Origin: Streptomyces sp. NBRC 110611 | Lineage (GTDB): Bacteria; Actinomycetota; Actinomycetes; Streptomycetales; Streptomycetaceae | Direction: 5' to 3' | Assembly: GCF_001590865.1 (NCBI RefSeq) | Contig: NZ_BBUY01000002.1 | Span: forward strand, 72,487 to 136,486 | Length of the DNA stretch: 64,000 nucleotides | Shown: positions 8,736 to 18,121 of the stretch, piece after piece | Layout: every line of letters starts with the position of its first letter | Numbering within the stretch: position 1 is the first letter of the stretch | Notes under the pieces: model-generated | What the model saw: only the letters and a program-made list of their open reading frames with translations | What the model was told of the DNA's origin: nothing | The model's database searches: none | Translations under genes and position numbers: made by a program

Positions 8736-9497
8736 CTACCCGTCGTCCGCCCCGGGGCCCACCAGGCCCTCTTCATAGGCCAGGACGACCGCCTGGGTGC
8801 GGTTGCCCGCGCCCAGCTTGGCGAGCACATTGCCCACATGCGTCTTGACGGTCTCCAGGCTCACCCGCAGCTGTACGGCGGCCTCCTGGTTGGACAACCC
8901 CTTCGCCATGAGCCGCAGAATCTCGGTCTCCCGCGCGGTGAGCGTCGCCGCCCCACCGGTGGCGGCCCTCCGCCGTACGGGCCTGCCGACGGCCAGCCGG
9001 CGGACGGCGTCCGGAAACAGCACCGAGTCACCGGCGGCCACCAGCCGGATGGCGTGCGCGATCTGCTGGGACGGCGCCCGCTTGCGGATGAACCCACTGG
9101 CGCCGGCCCGCAGCGCGTCATAGACGTACTCGTCGTTCTCGAACGTGGTGATCACGACGACCTTCGGCGGTTCGGGCAGCGCGGACCGCAGCCGCCGGGT
9201 CGCCTCGATCCCGTCCATACCGGGCATCCGCACATCCATCAGTACGACATCGGGGCGTAGCCGCTCGACCAGGGGAAGCACCTCGGCACCGTCAGCGGCC
9301 TCACCGACGACGTCCAGGTCGGGTTTGGCCGACAACAGGGCCCGCAGTCCCGTACGGGTGAGCTCCTCGTCGTCGACGATCAGGACGGTGACCGCCGGGT
9401 CGGGGGACGGGGACGGGGGCGGGGGCGGAGGCGCGGATGGGGAGTACGACGGGGAGTTGGACGGGGTGGGCGTGGTGGCGCCGGAACTCGTGTTCAC
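8736..9497 (-). CDS. NarL/FixJ-family response regulator
   Basis: The 253-residue protein has a receiver domain (about residues 36-155) with acidic residues 'VDDEE' and phospho-acceptor Asp88 in '[11 protein letters not shown]'. A LuxR-type HTH is near the C-terminus ('[20 protein letters not shown]...[12 protein letters not shown]'). The GTG start at 9497 overlaps the stop of the kinase gene as GTGA; no other start lies between it and the receiver domain. The protein therefore carries an unusual Pro/Ser-rich leader of about 35 residues before the receiver. It is the partner of the upstream histidine kinase; the target genes are unknown. Confidence 0.93.
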   Translation of the reverse strand: MNTSSGATTPTPSNSPSYSPSAPPPPPPSPSPDPAVTVLIVDDEELTRTGLRALLSAKPDLDVVGEAADGAEVLPLVERLRPDVVLMDVRMPGMDGIEATRRLRSALPEPPKVVVITTFENDEYVYDALRAGASGFIRKRAPSQQIAHAIRLVAAGDSVLFPDAVRRLAVGRPVRRRAATGGAATLTARETEILRLMAKGLSNQEAAVQLRVSLETVKTHVGNVLAKLGAGNRTQAVVLAYEEGLVGPGADDG

Positions 9498-10738
9498 CGC
9501 ACCGACCGTAGCGGTATGCGTGCCGCCAGCCGCCAGTGCGTGCCGTGCTCGTCCGTGGGCCCCGCGGACACCTCGCCGCGCAGCAGCCGCACCCGCTCGG
9601 CGATTCCGGTCAGCCCGTGCTGCCCCCGCTCCCTGCCCGGGCGGAACGGGACCCGGGCGGCGGGGAGCGGGTTGACGAGCTCCACCTCCAGCCAGCCGTC
9701 CCGTGCGGCGACCCGCAGACCGATCTCGGCCGTCTCGCCGTGCCGCAGGGCGTTGGTCAGCCCCTCTTGAATGATCCGGTAGGCCTCCCGCGACACGGTG
9801 GCCGGTACCTGCGCGAGGTCGCCGACGGTCTCCGTGCGCAGCCTGGCGCCGGCTTGCCGGACCCGGTCCGTCAAGGGGCCGAGGTCGGCGAGAGTGTGCT
9901 GTGGGGCGGTGGGTGACTGTCCTGCGCGCAGGACGCCGAGGACATGGTCGAGGTCGTCCATCGCGGCGCGGGACGTCTCCTCGATGCTGCTGAGGGCCCG
10001 TCGGGCCGCCTGCGGGTCGCTGTCCATCAGTTCGCCGGCGACGGCGGCCTGGATGGTCGAGGCGGTCAGGGTGTGTCCTATCGAGTCGTGCAGTTCCTGG
10101 GCCAGCCTGTTGCGCTGGGCCAGGAGATCCCGCTGGGCCTCCACGGCGGCCAGCCGCTCGGCGGGCCGCGGGCCGAGGAGGAACGCGGCGAGCGGGCGCA
10201 TGGCTGCCGCACCGCCTGCGACGACGCATCCGCCGAGCGCCAGACATCCGGCGGAGACGACCCCGGTCCACACGCCCCGCCAGCCGTGCTCGACGTGGAG
10301 GGCCCAACCCCAACTCTCCACCGGGCCACCGCCACTGAGCCACACCGAGGGGAGGACGAAGGCCGTGAAGACCGACAGGCACAGCACGGCGGTCACCACC
10401 GCGCCGACCGCCGCATGTGCGGCCAGGAAGACCGAGGTCCGGAGCCGGTCTCCCCAAGGGGACACCGGGGATTCCGGCGGGGCGGGGAGGCCGGTGCCCA
10501 ACAGCCGGTTGGCCAGCCGGACGCACCCGTGACGCGCCGCACGAGGAGCGCCCATGGCCACCAGCGCCGCGCACAGCGCGAGGAGGAACCCCAGGACACG
10601 AAGCGCTGCCGGCCACTTCGGCGACGCCACGACGAGCGCCGATACCACCGGCGGCAGACTCATGACCGCGCCGATACAGGCGTGCATCCCGGCCCGGTAC
10701 GCGGCTCTGCCGAAAAGCGAACGAATTATTGTGCTCAC
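9494..10738 (-). CDS. NarL-type sensor histidine kinase (HisKA_3), membrane
   Basis: The 414-residue protein starts at GTG 10738. Its N-terminal half has about four hydrophobic segments (around residues 20-35, 45-65, 103-130 and 155-180) and no large extracytoplasmic domain, so it probably senses a membrane or intramembrane signal. The dimerisation/phospho-acceptor motif is '[14 protein letters not shown]' with His217. The ATP-binding domain has '[13 protein letters not shown]' (N box) and '[18 protein letters not shown]' (G boxes). Its gene overlaps the response regulator by 4 bp. A 172-bp divergent region separates it from the DUF998 gene. Confidence 0.93.
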   Translation of the reverse strand: MSTIIRSLFGRAAYRAGMHACIGAVMSLPPVVSALVVASPKWPAALRVLGFLLALCAALVAMGAPRAARHGCVRLANRLLGTGLPAPPESPVSPWGDRLRTSVFLAAHAAVGAVVTAVLCLSVFTAFVLPSVWLSGGGPVESWGWALHVEHGWRGVWTGVVSAGCLALGGCVVAGGAAAMRPLAAFLLGPRPAERLAAVEAQRDLLAQRNRLAQELHDSIGHTLTASTIQAAVAGELMDSDPQAARRALSSIEETSRAAMDDLDHVLGVLRAGQSPTAPQHTLADLGPLTDRVRQAGARLRTETVGDLAQVPATVSREAYRIIQEGLTNALRHGETAEIGLRVAARDGWLEVELVNPLPAARVPFRPGRERGQHGLTGIAERVRLLRGEVSAGPTDEHGTHWRLAARIPLRSVR

Positions 10739-10910
10739 GGCCCGCACAGTACCTCCGGGCTGTGGGGAGCACCTCCCCCGAAAGAGCCAGTACCGGCTCC
10801 CCCCGCACGGGGATTCCGAATTCCCCCGTCGCAGCGATGCACCGGACCACCGGCGGCTGAGAGCGTTCACGGAAGAAAAGCGACTCGCTTCGGCGCTCTG
10901 AAAGGCAATC

Positions 10911-11663
10911 GTGAATTCACCCTCCACATCGCACCCCGAAAACCGCACCTCCGCGTCCATTTCCGCCTCCGCCTCCGCCACCGCCCCCGCCTCTGTCTCC
11001 GCCTCCAGGGCAGCGAGGATCGGGGCGGCCGGCTGGCTCGTCGCCGCCGTGCAGATCCTCGTCGTCCAACTGGTCGTGGCGGCCGGCTGGGACACCGTCT
11101 ACAGCTGGGCGGAGTACAACATCAGCGATCTCGGCAACGTCCACTGCCAGGACTGGGACGACACCCGGCTTCGCTATGTGTGCTCACCGCTGCACGGCGC
11201 CATGAACGCCTCCTTCGTCGTCCATGGCGTCCTGCTGCTCGCCGGCACCCTGCTGACCGGCGCCTGCTGGGGCCGCGGCCGGATAGCGGTGGGTGCCCGC
11301 GTTCTGCTCACCATCAGCGCCGGAGGATGGGTGCTGGTCGGTCTCGTGCCGGCAGATGTCGACGAGAACCTTCATGTGCTGGGCGCGATGCTCATCATGG
11401 GGCTGGGAAATCTGGGTCTGCTCTGCGCCGGATTCGCCCCCGTGGATTCCCTGTTCGGCAAACTGCGCCTCATCACCCTCGCCATGGCCGCCACCGCGGT
11501 GCTCGCGGCATGGATGTTCTTCGGTCAGCACGATCCCGGGATCGGCATGGGCGGCCTGGAACGCGTCGCGGCCTTCACACTCGACGCCTGGGTCCTCGTG
11601 ATGGCACTCGCCATCGGGCTCGGCAATCGGGCCTTCCCGATGACGGGTTCCTCCTCCCGATGA
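10911..11663 (+). CDS. DUF998 family membrane protein
   Basis: The 250-residue protein starts at GTG 10911, with a Ser/Ala-rich 35-residue N-terminus and then six predicted membrane helices. A short loop with Cys residues ('[20 protein letters not shown]') follows the first helix, and '[18 protein letters not shown]' is typical of DUF998. The role is unknown. It is divergent from the histidine kinase and could belong to its regulon. The last 89 bp overlap, tail to tail, the 3' end of the minus-strand gene at 11575. Confidence 0.8.
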   Translation: MNSPSTSHPENRTSASISASASATAPASVSASRAARIGAAGWLVAAVQILVVQLVVAAGWDTVYSWAEYNISDLGNVHCQDWDDTRLRYVCSPLHGAMNASFVVHGVLLLAGTLLTGACWGRGRIAVGARVLLTISAGGWVLVGLVPADVDENLHVLGAMLIMGLGNLGLLCAGFAPVDSLFGKLRLITLAMAATAVLAAWMFFGQHDPGIGMGGLERVAAFTLDAWVLVMALAIGLGNRAFPMTGSSSR

Positions 11664-13281
11664 CGAGTTCACCGCTCTTCGGCACCACGTGCGCGCGGCG
11701 CTCCCGCCGCACCTGTGCGACGAGCTTGTCGACATCGCCGGTGGCCAGGGCGACGGCATGGACCGCGGAGCCGGCCGTACAGGGGACGAGGTAGTGGACG
11801 GGCCGCCCGCCGGAGGCCCGGGATTCCGCTGCGGCCCGCGCCTGGTACTGCGCGTCGGCGGCGGCGAAGAGCGGGCCGGCGCCGGGAACCGAGCAGGACA
11901 GGGTGCCCGACACGGTGTCCCCGGTGAGGGGAAAGGTGCTCCGCGCACTGGTGCAGCCGCCGGCGTCCCGGCCGTCTATGGTCACGGTCGCGCGCATGAC
12001 GGCGGTGACCGTGCCGCCGGTGCGCCGCCGGGCCTTGGCATCCGAGGTCAGTTCACCGGTGAAGTTCTGGCTGACGGTGCACCCGCCGGTGCCGCAGCTG
12101 ACATTGCGGTCGTCGGCGCTCAGGGTGAAGTCGACGCCGCCGTCCACCGCACCGGCGAGCTGCTCGGCAGCCGCCTCCAGGGTGTCGTACATCGCGTCGG
12201 CCCGGTCGCCGGAGACCGGGGACAGGTCCATCCTCGCGGAGCCGTTCTCCGGGTGGGGTGCCAGGCGCAGGACGCGGTACGGCTTGTTCCTGGCGACGAG
12301 GAGACGTCCCACCGGGGTGTCGGCTCGCAGTGCGGGTACCCCGTGGACCTTCAGGGCACGCGGATCCGGGGCGTCCGGGTCGTCCGGGTCGGGCAGGTTC
12401 TCCATCCCGGCCACCGCGTCCCGGAGTTCGAGTGCCAGCACGGCCGGAGGCCGGAAGCGGGCGAGAACCGGTGCCAGCATGCCGGATTCGCCTGGTTGGA
12501 TGGTCCACTGGCCCTGGGCGGCCGGGTTCCCCTGCGGTCCGTCTGGTAACACCTCGTCGTCCGGGCCCCGCTTCCGCCGGGTGAAGGTCTCGCCGCCGAT
12601 CCTGAGGACGTCCTGGTCCAGTCCTTCCGCGCCACCGCTGAGGGTTCCGAACAGCGTGCCGGACGGAGTGACGGTGATGTCGTGCCCGGGGGTACCGGCG
12701 CTCGCCAGGTCCTTGTAGTGCAGGCCCCGGGCCGTCGCCAGGTGGGCCAAAGCCTGCTCGAAGGGCGCCCGGCTCCGTATCCGCCGCGCGGCTTCCTCGG
12801 GGGAATCACGAGAAGCGTGGGAATCGCGGGAATCCTCCGGTCCGTTGAGCACGGCCAGCAGTCCCGCGACGACAGCGACGACCGAGCCGAGGGCGACGAG
12901 CACTGCGGCCCAGCGCCCTCCGCGATGGCTATTCTTTAGCAACTGCCGCTTCTGCGGGGGAAGTTGCCCTGAGGGAGAGCGTTGGACTCCTAGGGGCGGC
13001 GGCGCGGTGGCGGGCTGCGCAGGTGACGCGTGGGTCCACGTCGATCCGGCGGATACGGGGGATACGGCCGGTGGTCGCTTCGGCGGCGGACCGGGCCGGA
13101 CGGACGGCGGCTGCGTCGGCGACGGCCCCGGCCCTGGCCCTGACCCCGGCTCCGGCTCCGGCTCCGGCACCGGCACCGGCACCGGCTCTCCCAGGGGCGG
13201 CGGCACGGCTCGGGGTGTCTGCCGCCACGTCGGCAGCTTCGGCTGCTCGTCGGATCCGGTCCGCCAGTGATCGTCCCCCAC
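11575..13281 (-). CDS. single-pass membrane protein with Pro/Glu-rich cytoplasmic N-terminus
   Basis: The 568-residue protein starts at GTG 13281. Residues 1-110 are low complexity, rich in Pro, Gly and Glu ('PVPVPVPEPEPEPGSG'). One membrane helix follows (about 118-140), then a large, probably extracytoplasmic region with four Cys in pairs ('SCGTGGC', and 'GGCTSA' with 'LSCSVPG'), like a lipoprotein or LppX-type ligand-binding fold. No known domain is recognised. It lies 137 bp from, and divergent to, the VWA-PP2C-kinase operon, whose kinase has the same plan (cytoplasmic domain, Pro-rich stretch, one helix, external domain), so it may be part of that system. The C-terminal 30 residues overlap the DUF998 gene and may be poorly conserved. 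Confidence 0.7.
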   Translation of the reverse strand: MGDDHWRTGSDEQPKLPTWRQTPRAVPPPLGEPVPVPVPEPEPEPGSGPGPGPSPTQPPSVRPGPPPKRPPAVSPVSAGSTWTHASPAQPATAPPPLGVQRSPSGQLPPQKRQLLKNSHRGGRWAAVLVALGSVVAVVAGLLAVLNGPEDSRDSHASRDSPEEAARRIRSRAPFEQALAHLATARGLHYKDLASAGTPGHDITVTPSGTLFGTLSGGAEGLDQDVLRIGGETFTRRKRGPDDEVLPDGPQGNPAAQGQWTIQPGESGMLAPVLARFRPPAVLALELRDAVAGMENLPDPDDPDAPDPRALKVHGVPALRADTPVGRLLVARNKPYRVLRLAPHPENGSARMDLSPVSGDRADAMYDTLEAAAEQLAGAVDGGVDFTLSADDRNVSCGTGGCTVSQNFTGELTSDAKARRRTGGTVTAVMRATVTIDGRDAGGCTSARSTFPLTGDTVSGTLSCSVPGAGPLFAAADAQYQARAAAESRASGGRPVHYLVPCTAGSAVHAVALATGDVDKLVAQVRRERRAHVVPKSGELVIGRRNPSSGRPDCRARWRVPSRGPRRRV

Positions 13282-13418
13282 AGTGACTCCCCCGAGTCGC
13301 TTCCGTCGGTACCCGCTCTTTGGGAAGATACGGCATCACCGGACGCACTCCCAGGGAGTGACGCCCGGCATACGCAAGCCGAGCAAGTCAGCGTTGAAAA
13401 CGGGGGAGTTGAGTTCGG

Positions 13419-14102
13419 ATGGCGGATACGAGGGGCGTGCTGCTCCCGGCCTATGTGCTGGCCGATGAGTCGGGTTCGATGGGGCCGTACCAGCAGGACC
13501 TGTCCAACGGTCTGGTCTCGCTGTGCGAGGGGCTCCGGGCCGAGCCGATGATCGCGGCCAAACTGCGGCTGGCCGTCCTGGGTTTCTCCGATGACGTGCA
13601 GGTCCGTCTCGCCGTGGCCGATATGCGCACCGAGACCAGCCTGCCCAAGGTGGCCATCCGGGGTCTCACCAACTACGGGGCGGTGTTCGACGATCTGCTG
13701 ACCCGGATCCCGTCCGATGTGCAGTGGCTGCGCGGCGAGGGGTACAAGGTGCACCGTCCTGTGGTGTTCTTCCTCAGCGACGGGCAGCCCACCGACGGCA
13801 GCGGCTGGCGGAAGCCGCACGGCAGGCTGACCGACAAGTCCCGGACGCCGACCGCGCCGAACATCATCGCCTGCGGGATCGGCGACGCCCAGGCCGCCAC
13901 CATGGTCGAGGTGGCCACCCGTCCGGAATTCGCCTTCGTCGCCAAGCCCGGGACCGACCTCGGCCGGGCGATCTCCGAGTTCTTCCAGGCGCTCACCGCG
14001 AGCCTGGTGGCCTCCGGGCAGGCGCTGAGCTCGGCCAGCCCGCAGCTTGTGGTCAACCGGCCGGATCAGTTCACCATGGCGATCGACGAGGTCGGGCAGT
14101 GA
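13419..14102 (+). CDS. VWA (von Willebrand factor A / TerY-like) domain protein
   Basis: The 227-residue protein is a single von Willebrand A domain with an intact MIDAS metal site: 'LADESGSMGP' (DxSxS), the Thr in 'RGLTNYGAVF' and 'FLSDGQPTDG'. It is close to TerY-type cytoplasmic VWA proteins, which pair with a PP2C phosphatase and a kinase. It starts at ATG 13419, and its stop overlaps the PP2C gene start as GTGA. It likely acts as a Mg-dependent adaptor or substrate for the phosphatase-kinase pair encoded next to it. Confidence 0.9.
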   Translation: MADTRGVLLPAYVLADESGSMGPYQQDLSNGLVSLCEGLRAEPMIAAKLRLAVLGFSDDVQVRLAVADMRTETSLPKVAIRGLTNYGAVFDDLLTRIPSDVQWLRGEGYKVHRPVVFFLSDGQPTDGSGWRKPHGRLTDKSRTPTAPNIIACGIGDAQAATMVEVATRPEFAFVAKPGTDLGRAISEFFQALTASLVASGQALSSASPQLVVNRPDQFTMAIDEVGQ

Positions 14103-15127
14103 CCCCTCGGGGCGGAGACGGCGCTGCCGCGGCGCCGCTGCCATCACCACCACCGCCACCGCCACCGCCACCACCCCCTCCGCCCCCGTCGGCCCCGTCG
14201 GCCCCGTCGGCCCCATCGACCCCGCCCGAGCCGGAACCCGCCCCCTGGCGTCCGGTCACCGTGGGCGTGCCCGGACCCGAGTTCGAGGCGAGGGCACCGG
14301 GCCAGTACGCCTTCGACTTCCCGGACACCGAATGCGACGGCTGGTCAACCCCCTTACTCAGCCTGCGTTTCGCCTCGGTGCGCGGCGCCAAACACCGCTA
14401 CTACCGGCAGCCGCGCCAGGACGCCGCACGCGCCGCGGTACACGAGGCCACCGGCAGCATCGTGTTCGCCGTCGCCGACGGCGTCTCGAGCGCCGCGAAC
14501 TCCGAACTCGGCGCTGTCGAGGCATGCCGGGCCGCCCTGGAGCGGATGCTCCACCTGCTCTCCGGGAACGGGGAGCGGAAGCCGTTGGATTTCCAGGACA
14601 CCGCCCGCCACGCCGCCGAACGGCTGCGGCAGGTGGCACAGTGGCGGCTGTGCGGGAAGGCCCCCGAGCCGGCCGAGGTGGCGCGCCTGTACGCGACGAC
14701 GCTGGTGGCCGGCGCGGTGCGACCCGGCTCGACCGGATGCACCGTGGAGGTCTGCCGGATCGGGGACTCGGGGGCCTGGCTGCTGGCCCCGGCGAACGGC
14801 CGGTATCAGCCGCTGTTCGACTCCAAGACCGGTTCGGATGCCCTGCTGGTCTCGAACGAGGTGGCGCCGCTGCCCCACGTACCCGACCGGATGGCGGAGA
14901 TCAGCGCCCAACTGGGCGTCGGGCAGGTGCTGTTGGTCGGCACCGACGGCTTCGGGGACCCACTCGGTGACGGTGACGGCCACGTCGGCTCGCTGTTCGC
15001 CCGCCAACTCGCCGCACCGCCCCCTCCGCTGTGGCTCGCCCACGTACTGGACTTCTCGCGGGAGACCTTCGACGACGACCGGTCGTTGCTGGCGATCTGG
15101 CCCCGGGCCACGGCAGAGCCGCGATGA
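14099..15127 (+). CDS. PP2C-family Ser/Thr phosphatase with polyproline leader
   Basis: The 342-residue protein starts at GTG 14099, inside the VWA stop (GTGA). Residues 1-45 are low complexity: a run of about 14 Pro, then Ser-Ala-Pro repeats. The PP2C-like domain (about 80-335) has 'KHRYYRQPRQDAA', 'IVFAVADGVSSAANSELGA' (metal-binding Asp-Gly), 'VCRIGDSGAWLLA', 'LVGTDGFGDPLGDG' and 'FDDDRSLLAIW' (final Asp pair). All five phosphatase motif regions can be seen. It should dephosphorylate substrates of the downstream kinase. The polyproline stretch may be an assembly tether. Confidence 0.88.
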   Translation: MTPRGGDGAAAAPLPSPPPPPPPPPPPPPPSAPSAPSAPSTPPEPEPAPWRPVTVGVPGPEFEARAPGQYAFDFPDTECDGWSTPLLSLRFASVRGAKHRYYRQPRQDAARAAVHEATGSIVFAVADGVSSAANSELGAVEACRAALERMLHLLSGNGERKPLDFQDTARHAAERLRQVAQWRLCGKAPEPAEVARLYATTLVAGAVRPGSTGCTVEVCRIGDSGAWLLAPANGRYQPLFDSKTGSDALLVSNEVAPLPHVPDRMAEISAQLGVGQVLLVGTDGFGDPLGDGDGHVGSLFARQLAAPPPPLWLAHVLDFSRETFDDDRSLLAIWPRATAEPR

Positions 15128-16779
15128 CGGCGCCCGGCATACCCACTGTCGAACACGGCACGCTCACCCTGGGACGTCAACTCGGCCAGGGCGGCCAGGG
15201 CACGGTGTACCAGGTCGCCAACAAGAAGATCAACGAGGCCGTCGGCGGCGGCTGGGATGTGGTCTACAAGGAGTACGCCGCCGCCGTACTGCCCCACCTC
15301 GATCCCGCCGCACTGGCGTCGAGAGTGGCTCTGACCGGCACGCTGGGCGCTGCCGAAGGCCGGTGGCTGTGCGAGAAGACCGCCTGGCCCGCGGCCGTGG
15401 TCCAACGCCACGGCCGCACCTGCGGGTTCCTCATGCGGGCCGTACCCGATCGCTTCCGGTTCACCTTTCGGAGTCTGGCCGGCGGGACCGCGGGAACACA
15501 GCGGCTCGCGAACCTGGAGTACCTGCTCAACGACGACTCCTACGTCGCCGGGATCGGCCTGACGATCAGCGACCGGGACCGGCTCGCCCTCCTCGCCGAC
15601 CTGGCCGCCACGCTCACCCGGCTCCACCGTATCGGCATCACCGTCGGCGATCTCTCCCCCAAGAACCTGCTGTTCACCACCACGCCACAGCCCGAGTGCT
15701 TCCTCATCGACTGCGACGCCATGCGGTTGCACGGCAGTACCGTGCTGCCTCAGGCCGAGACACCCGACTGGCAGGTGCCCGCGGGCGAGGAGAAGGCGAC
15801 CCGCACCAGCGACATCTACAAGTTCGCCCTGCTCGCCATCCGGCTCCTGGCCCGCGAGCAGACCGCCACCGATCCCGCCGCGCTGGCAGCGCTCAGCCCG
15901 GAACTCGGCGCTCTGGCCCGTACCAGCCTCACCGCCGATCCTGCCCGAAGGCCCACGCCCTCCCTCTGGGCCGAGCAGCTCACAGCGGCCGGTGCGACGG
16001 CCTCGGCCGCCCCCGCCGCACCGTCCGCCGCCCGGAGCCGGCCGCCCCGACGGCCCTCCGCACCATCGGCTCAGCGCCCCGGCGCGGGAGGCCCGCCGCG
16101 CCACACGCCCCCGGCGGGAGGCACGGGCACAGGTGGGCAGCCGTCCGGGTCCGGCAAGGCCGCTGTCGCCGTCGCCGCCGTCATCGTGGCCGGGATCCTC
16201 GCGCTGACACTGCCGGACAGCGGCAGTTCCTCCCACAACGCCTCCGGCTCCTCCCCTCAGTCCCCCTACTCCACCTACTCCACCATCGGGTCCGGGCCCG
16301 GTGACGGGACGGAGTCCGAGTACCCCACCGACGAGGAGTCCGACGAACCGGACCCGACGCCGAGCGAGGAAGACGACGAGGACACGGCGGATCCGACGTA
16401 CGACACGCCCGACCCCGATCCGACCACCTACTCCCCCGAACCCGATCCTCCCTCGCCCCCGGCTCCGCCCCCGCCGCCGCCACGGCCGGACCACTACGGC
16501 GCCATCGCCGTGGGGAGCAACGGCAGCCTCGGCAGAGCCTGGGACTACCGCTCCCGGAGCGCCGCCAGGCAGGCAGCGTTGAACAGGTGCCCCAGTTCCG
16601 ACTGCAAGGTCCTCACCAGCTTCGCCAACGGCTGCGGGGCCGTCGCGTACAACCGCAGCGCCAACCATTACTGGGGCGGTCACGGCGCCACCCCGGCCGA
16701 GGCCCAGCGCAACGCGATATCCCATGCGGGCGGCGGAAGTGCGATCACCTGGGTGTGCACCACGCGGTACCGAAGCTGA
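15124..16779 (+). CDS. Ser/Thr kinase-like protein, one TM helix, extracytoplasmic DUF4189 domain
   Basis: The 551-residue protein starts at ATG 15124, overlapping the PP2C stop (ATGA). The kinase domain spans about residues 15-290: glycine loop 'GRQLGQGGQGTVYQV', probable catalytic Lys49 in 'VVYKEY', catalytic loop 'GDLSPKNLL' (about 175) in place of HRDxKxxN, and 'LIDCDAM' for the metal Asp. A Pro/Arg-rich stretch, a membrane helix (about 347-365) and an acidic Asp/Glu/Pro/Thr stalk follow. The C-terminal domain (457-551) matches DUF4189: 'YGAIAVGSNGSLGRAWDY', paired Cys and 'NGCGAVAYNRSANHYWGG'. This is a receptor-like layout with the sensor domain outside the cell. The fusion is uncommon to my knowledge. 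Confidence 0.85.
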   Translation: MTAPGIPTVEHGTLTLGRQLGQGGQGTVYQVANKKINEAVGGGWDVVYKEYAAAVLPHLDPAALASRVALTGTLGAAEGRWLCEKTAWPAAVVQRHGRTCGFLMRAVPDRFRFTFRSLAGGTAGTQRLANLEYLLNDDSYVAGIGLTISDRDRLALLADLAATLTRLHRIGITVGDLSPKNLLFTTTPQPECFLIDCDAMRLHGSTVLPQAETPDWQVPAGEEKATRTSDIYKFALLAIRLLAREQTATDPAALAALSPELGALARTSLTADPARRPTPSLWAEQLTAAGATASAAPAAPSAARSRPPRRPSAPSAQRPGAGGPPRHTPPAGGTGTGGQPSGSGKAAVAVAAVIVAGILALTLPDSGSSSHNASGSSPQSPYSTYSTIGSGPGDGTESEYPTDEESDEPDPTPSEEDDEDTADPTYDTPDPDPTTYSPEPDPPSPPAPPPPPPRPDHYGAIAVGSNGSLGRAWDYRSRSAARQAALNRCPSSDCKVLTSFANGCGAVAYNRSANHYWGGHGATPAEAQRNAISHAGGGSAITWVCTTRYRS

Positions 16780-16851
16780 GTCCGCGAGACGGAACGGCGG
16801 CTCGGCCTCGCGTCCATGTGGCCGCCGGAGCACCCTGCGGGCCCTGGCCTG

Positions 16852-17469
16852 CTAGCCGTCGGCCGGGCGGCGTGGCTCGCGCCACATCGCCCGTAGCACC
16901 GGCCCCTCCCCCGGCAGCCGCAGTTCCGCACGCACGGTGAAGCCGAAGTGCTCATAGAAGGGGAGGTTGGACGGTTTGGAGGACTCCAGATAAGCGGGCA
17001 GACCCGCCGCGTCGGCCTTGGCCAGGCCGGAGCGCAGCAGAGCGGCTCCCTGTCCCTGCCCCTGGGCGGCCGGGTCGGCGCCGATCACCGCCAGGTACCA
17101 GTGCGGTTCCTGGGGTGTGTGCTGGGCGGCCGTCTCCACGGCGTCCCGGAACAGCCCGGCCCGGTCGCCGAGAAGGTTCTGGAGCTGCCGGATGGTCTCC
17201 GCATCGGGCACGGCCTTGGCCTGCGCCTCCGGGGGTACCCAGAACGCGGCCGCCGCCTCGGTGCGCTCGCACACCCCGTGGTGGACGTACTGCCGGGCGA
17301 AGATCGTGGTGAAGTAGCGGCCCAGCCCCGCCTCGCGCGAGGCACCGTCGGGGAAGAACCAGCGCATCATCGGGTCGTCGTCGAAGGCGCGGGCCAGGGT
17401 GCGGCCGATCAGTGGAGCGTCGTGGGGCGTCGCCGTCTCCGGCGTGTTCGTTCTCGGCATGGGGATCAT
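16852..17469 (-). CDS. GNAT family N-acetyltransferase
   Basis: The 205-residue protein starts at ATG 17469; an in-frame ATG at 17460 is also possible and has better spacing from the GGGGGCAGG site. The GNAT fold is shown by 'HWYLAVIGADPAAQGQGQGAA' (acetyl-CoA-binding Q/RxxGxG/A) and the C-terminal 'NLPFYEHFGFTVRAE' segment. The substrate is unknown; the family acetylates amines, amino acids or antibiotics. It is divergent from the copper-type DUF6153-oxidase genes, with a 114-bp shared promoter region. Confidence 0.9.
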   Translation of the reverse strand: MIPMPRTNTPETATPHDAPLIGRTLARAFDDDPMMRWFFPDGASREAGLGRYFTTIFARQYVHHGVCERTEAAAAFWVPPEAQAKAVPDAETIRQLQNLLGDRAGLFRDAVETAAQHTPQEPHWYLAVIGADPAAQGQGQGAALLRSGLAKADAAGLPAYLESSKPSNLPFYEHFGFTVRAELRLPGEGPVLRAMWREPRRPADG

Positions 17470-17528
17470 CCTGCCCCCGGTGATCTTCTGCGGCGGACCC
17501 GGGTACCTGCCCCCGGGGCCCCGGGTCG

Positions 17529-17544
17529 ATACCCCTGCCGGGTA
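17529..17544. promoter_or_regulatory. CsoR-like copper operator
   Basis: The sequence ATACCCCTGCCGGGTA is a pseudo-palindrome (TACCC...GGGTA) of the kind bound by actinobacterial copper repressor CsoR. It lies 40 bp upstream of the DUF6153 gene that leads into a multicopper oxidase, the expected place for copper-induced expression. The match is by eye to the general form of the motif; no csoR gene is in the window. Confidence 0.55.
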
Positions 17545-17583
17545 CGATCCCGAGCGGTACATCCACGTACGGGAGGTCGCACA

Positions 17584-18039
17584 GTGTCCGGGCAGCGGAG
17601 ATCCACCGCCTTGTGCGGTCGGCTGCTGCTCTTCACCGCCCTGCTGTTCGGCATCGTCACGATGCACACCCTCGGCCATCCCGCTGAGCACTCCGCACCG
17701 TCCATGGCGGACGGCGGCCTCGGGACCGCCGCATCCGCCCCGGCGCACCACGCCGCTGCGGCATCCGTAACCGATGTGTCCGTGACCGATGCGCCCAGAG
17801 CCGATGGGGACGCTCCCCGGGCGCATCACCCGGCTCCCCTCGGCGGGATGGACCCGATGTCCGTCTGTCTGGCCGTACTCGGCGCAGCCACTCTTGCCCT
17901 GCTGTTCTGCGGAGTCCTGGCGCGCCGGCCGGCGGATGTGCCGGCCACCGTCCTCGCGCGGCTGCCGCATGCCCTGCGGCCGATCCCGCCGCCGCCCCGC
18001 GGAACACTCCTCGCCCAGTTGTCGGTGCTGCGCGTATAG
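17584..18039 (+). CDS. DUF6153-type small membrane protein, putative copper-related
   Basis: The 151-residue protein starts at GTG 17584 behind a GGGAGG site. It has an N-terminal hydrophobic helix (about 10-28) followed by a His/Ala-rich external segment ('HPAEHSAP', 'APAHHAAAAS', 'RAHHPAP') and a 'GGMDPMSVCLAVLGAATLAL' helix, the layout of DUF6153 proteins. The His- and Met-rich loop would suit copper binding. It precedes the multicopper oxidase by 82 bp and shares the CsoR-like box, so a role in periplasmic-side copper handling is inferred, not shown. Confidence 0.75.
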   Translation: MSGQRRSTALCGRLLLFTALLFGIVTMHTLGHPAEHSAPSMADGGLGTAASAPAHHAAAASVTDVSVTDAPRADGDAPRAHHPAPLGGMDPMSVCLAVLGAATLALLFCGVLARRPADVPATVLARLPHALRPIPPPPRGTLLAQLSVLRV

Positions 18040-18121
18040 GAGCGCCGTCGTGCCGCCCCACCGGAAGCGGCACACGCGCCATTCCTTCTCCGCGTCACAC
18101 CGATACGAGGTGCACCCCACC

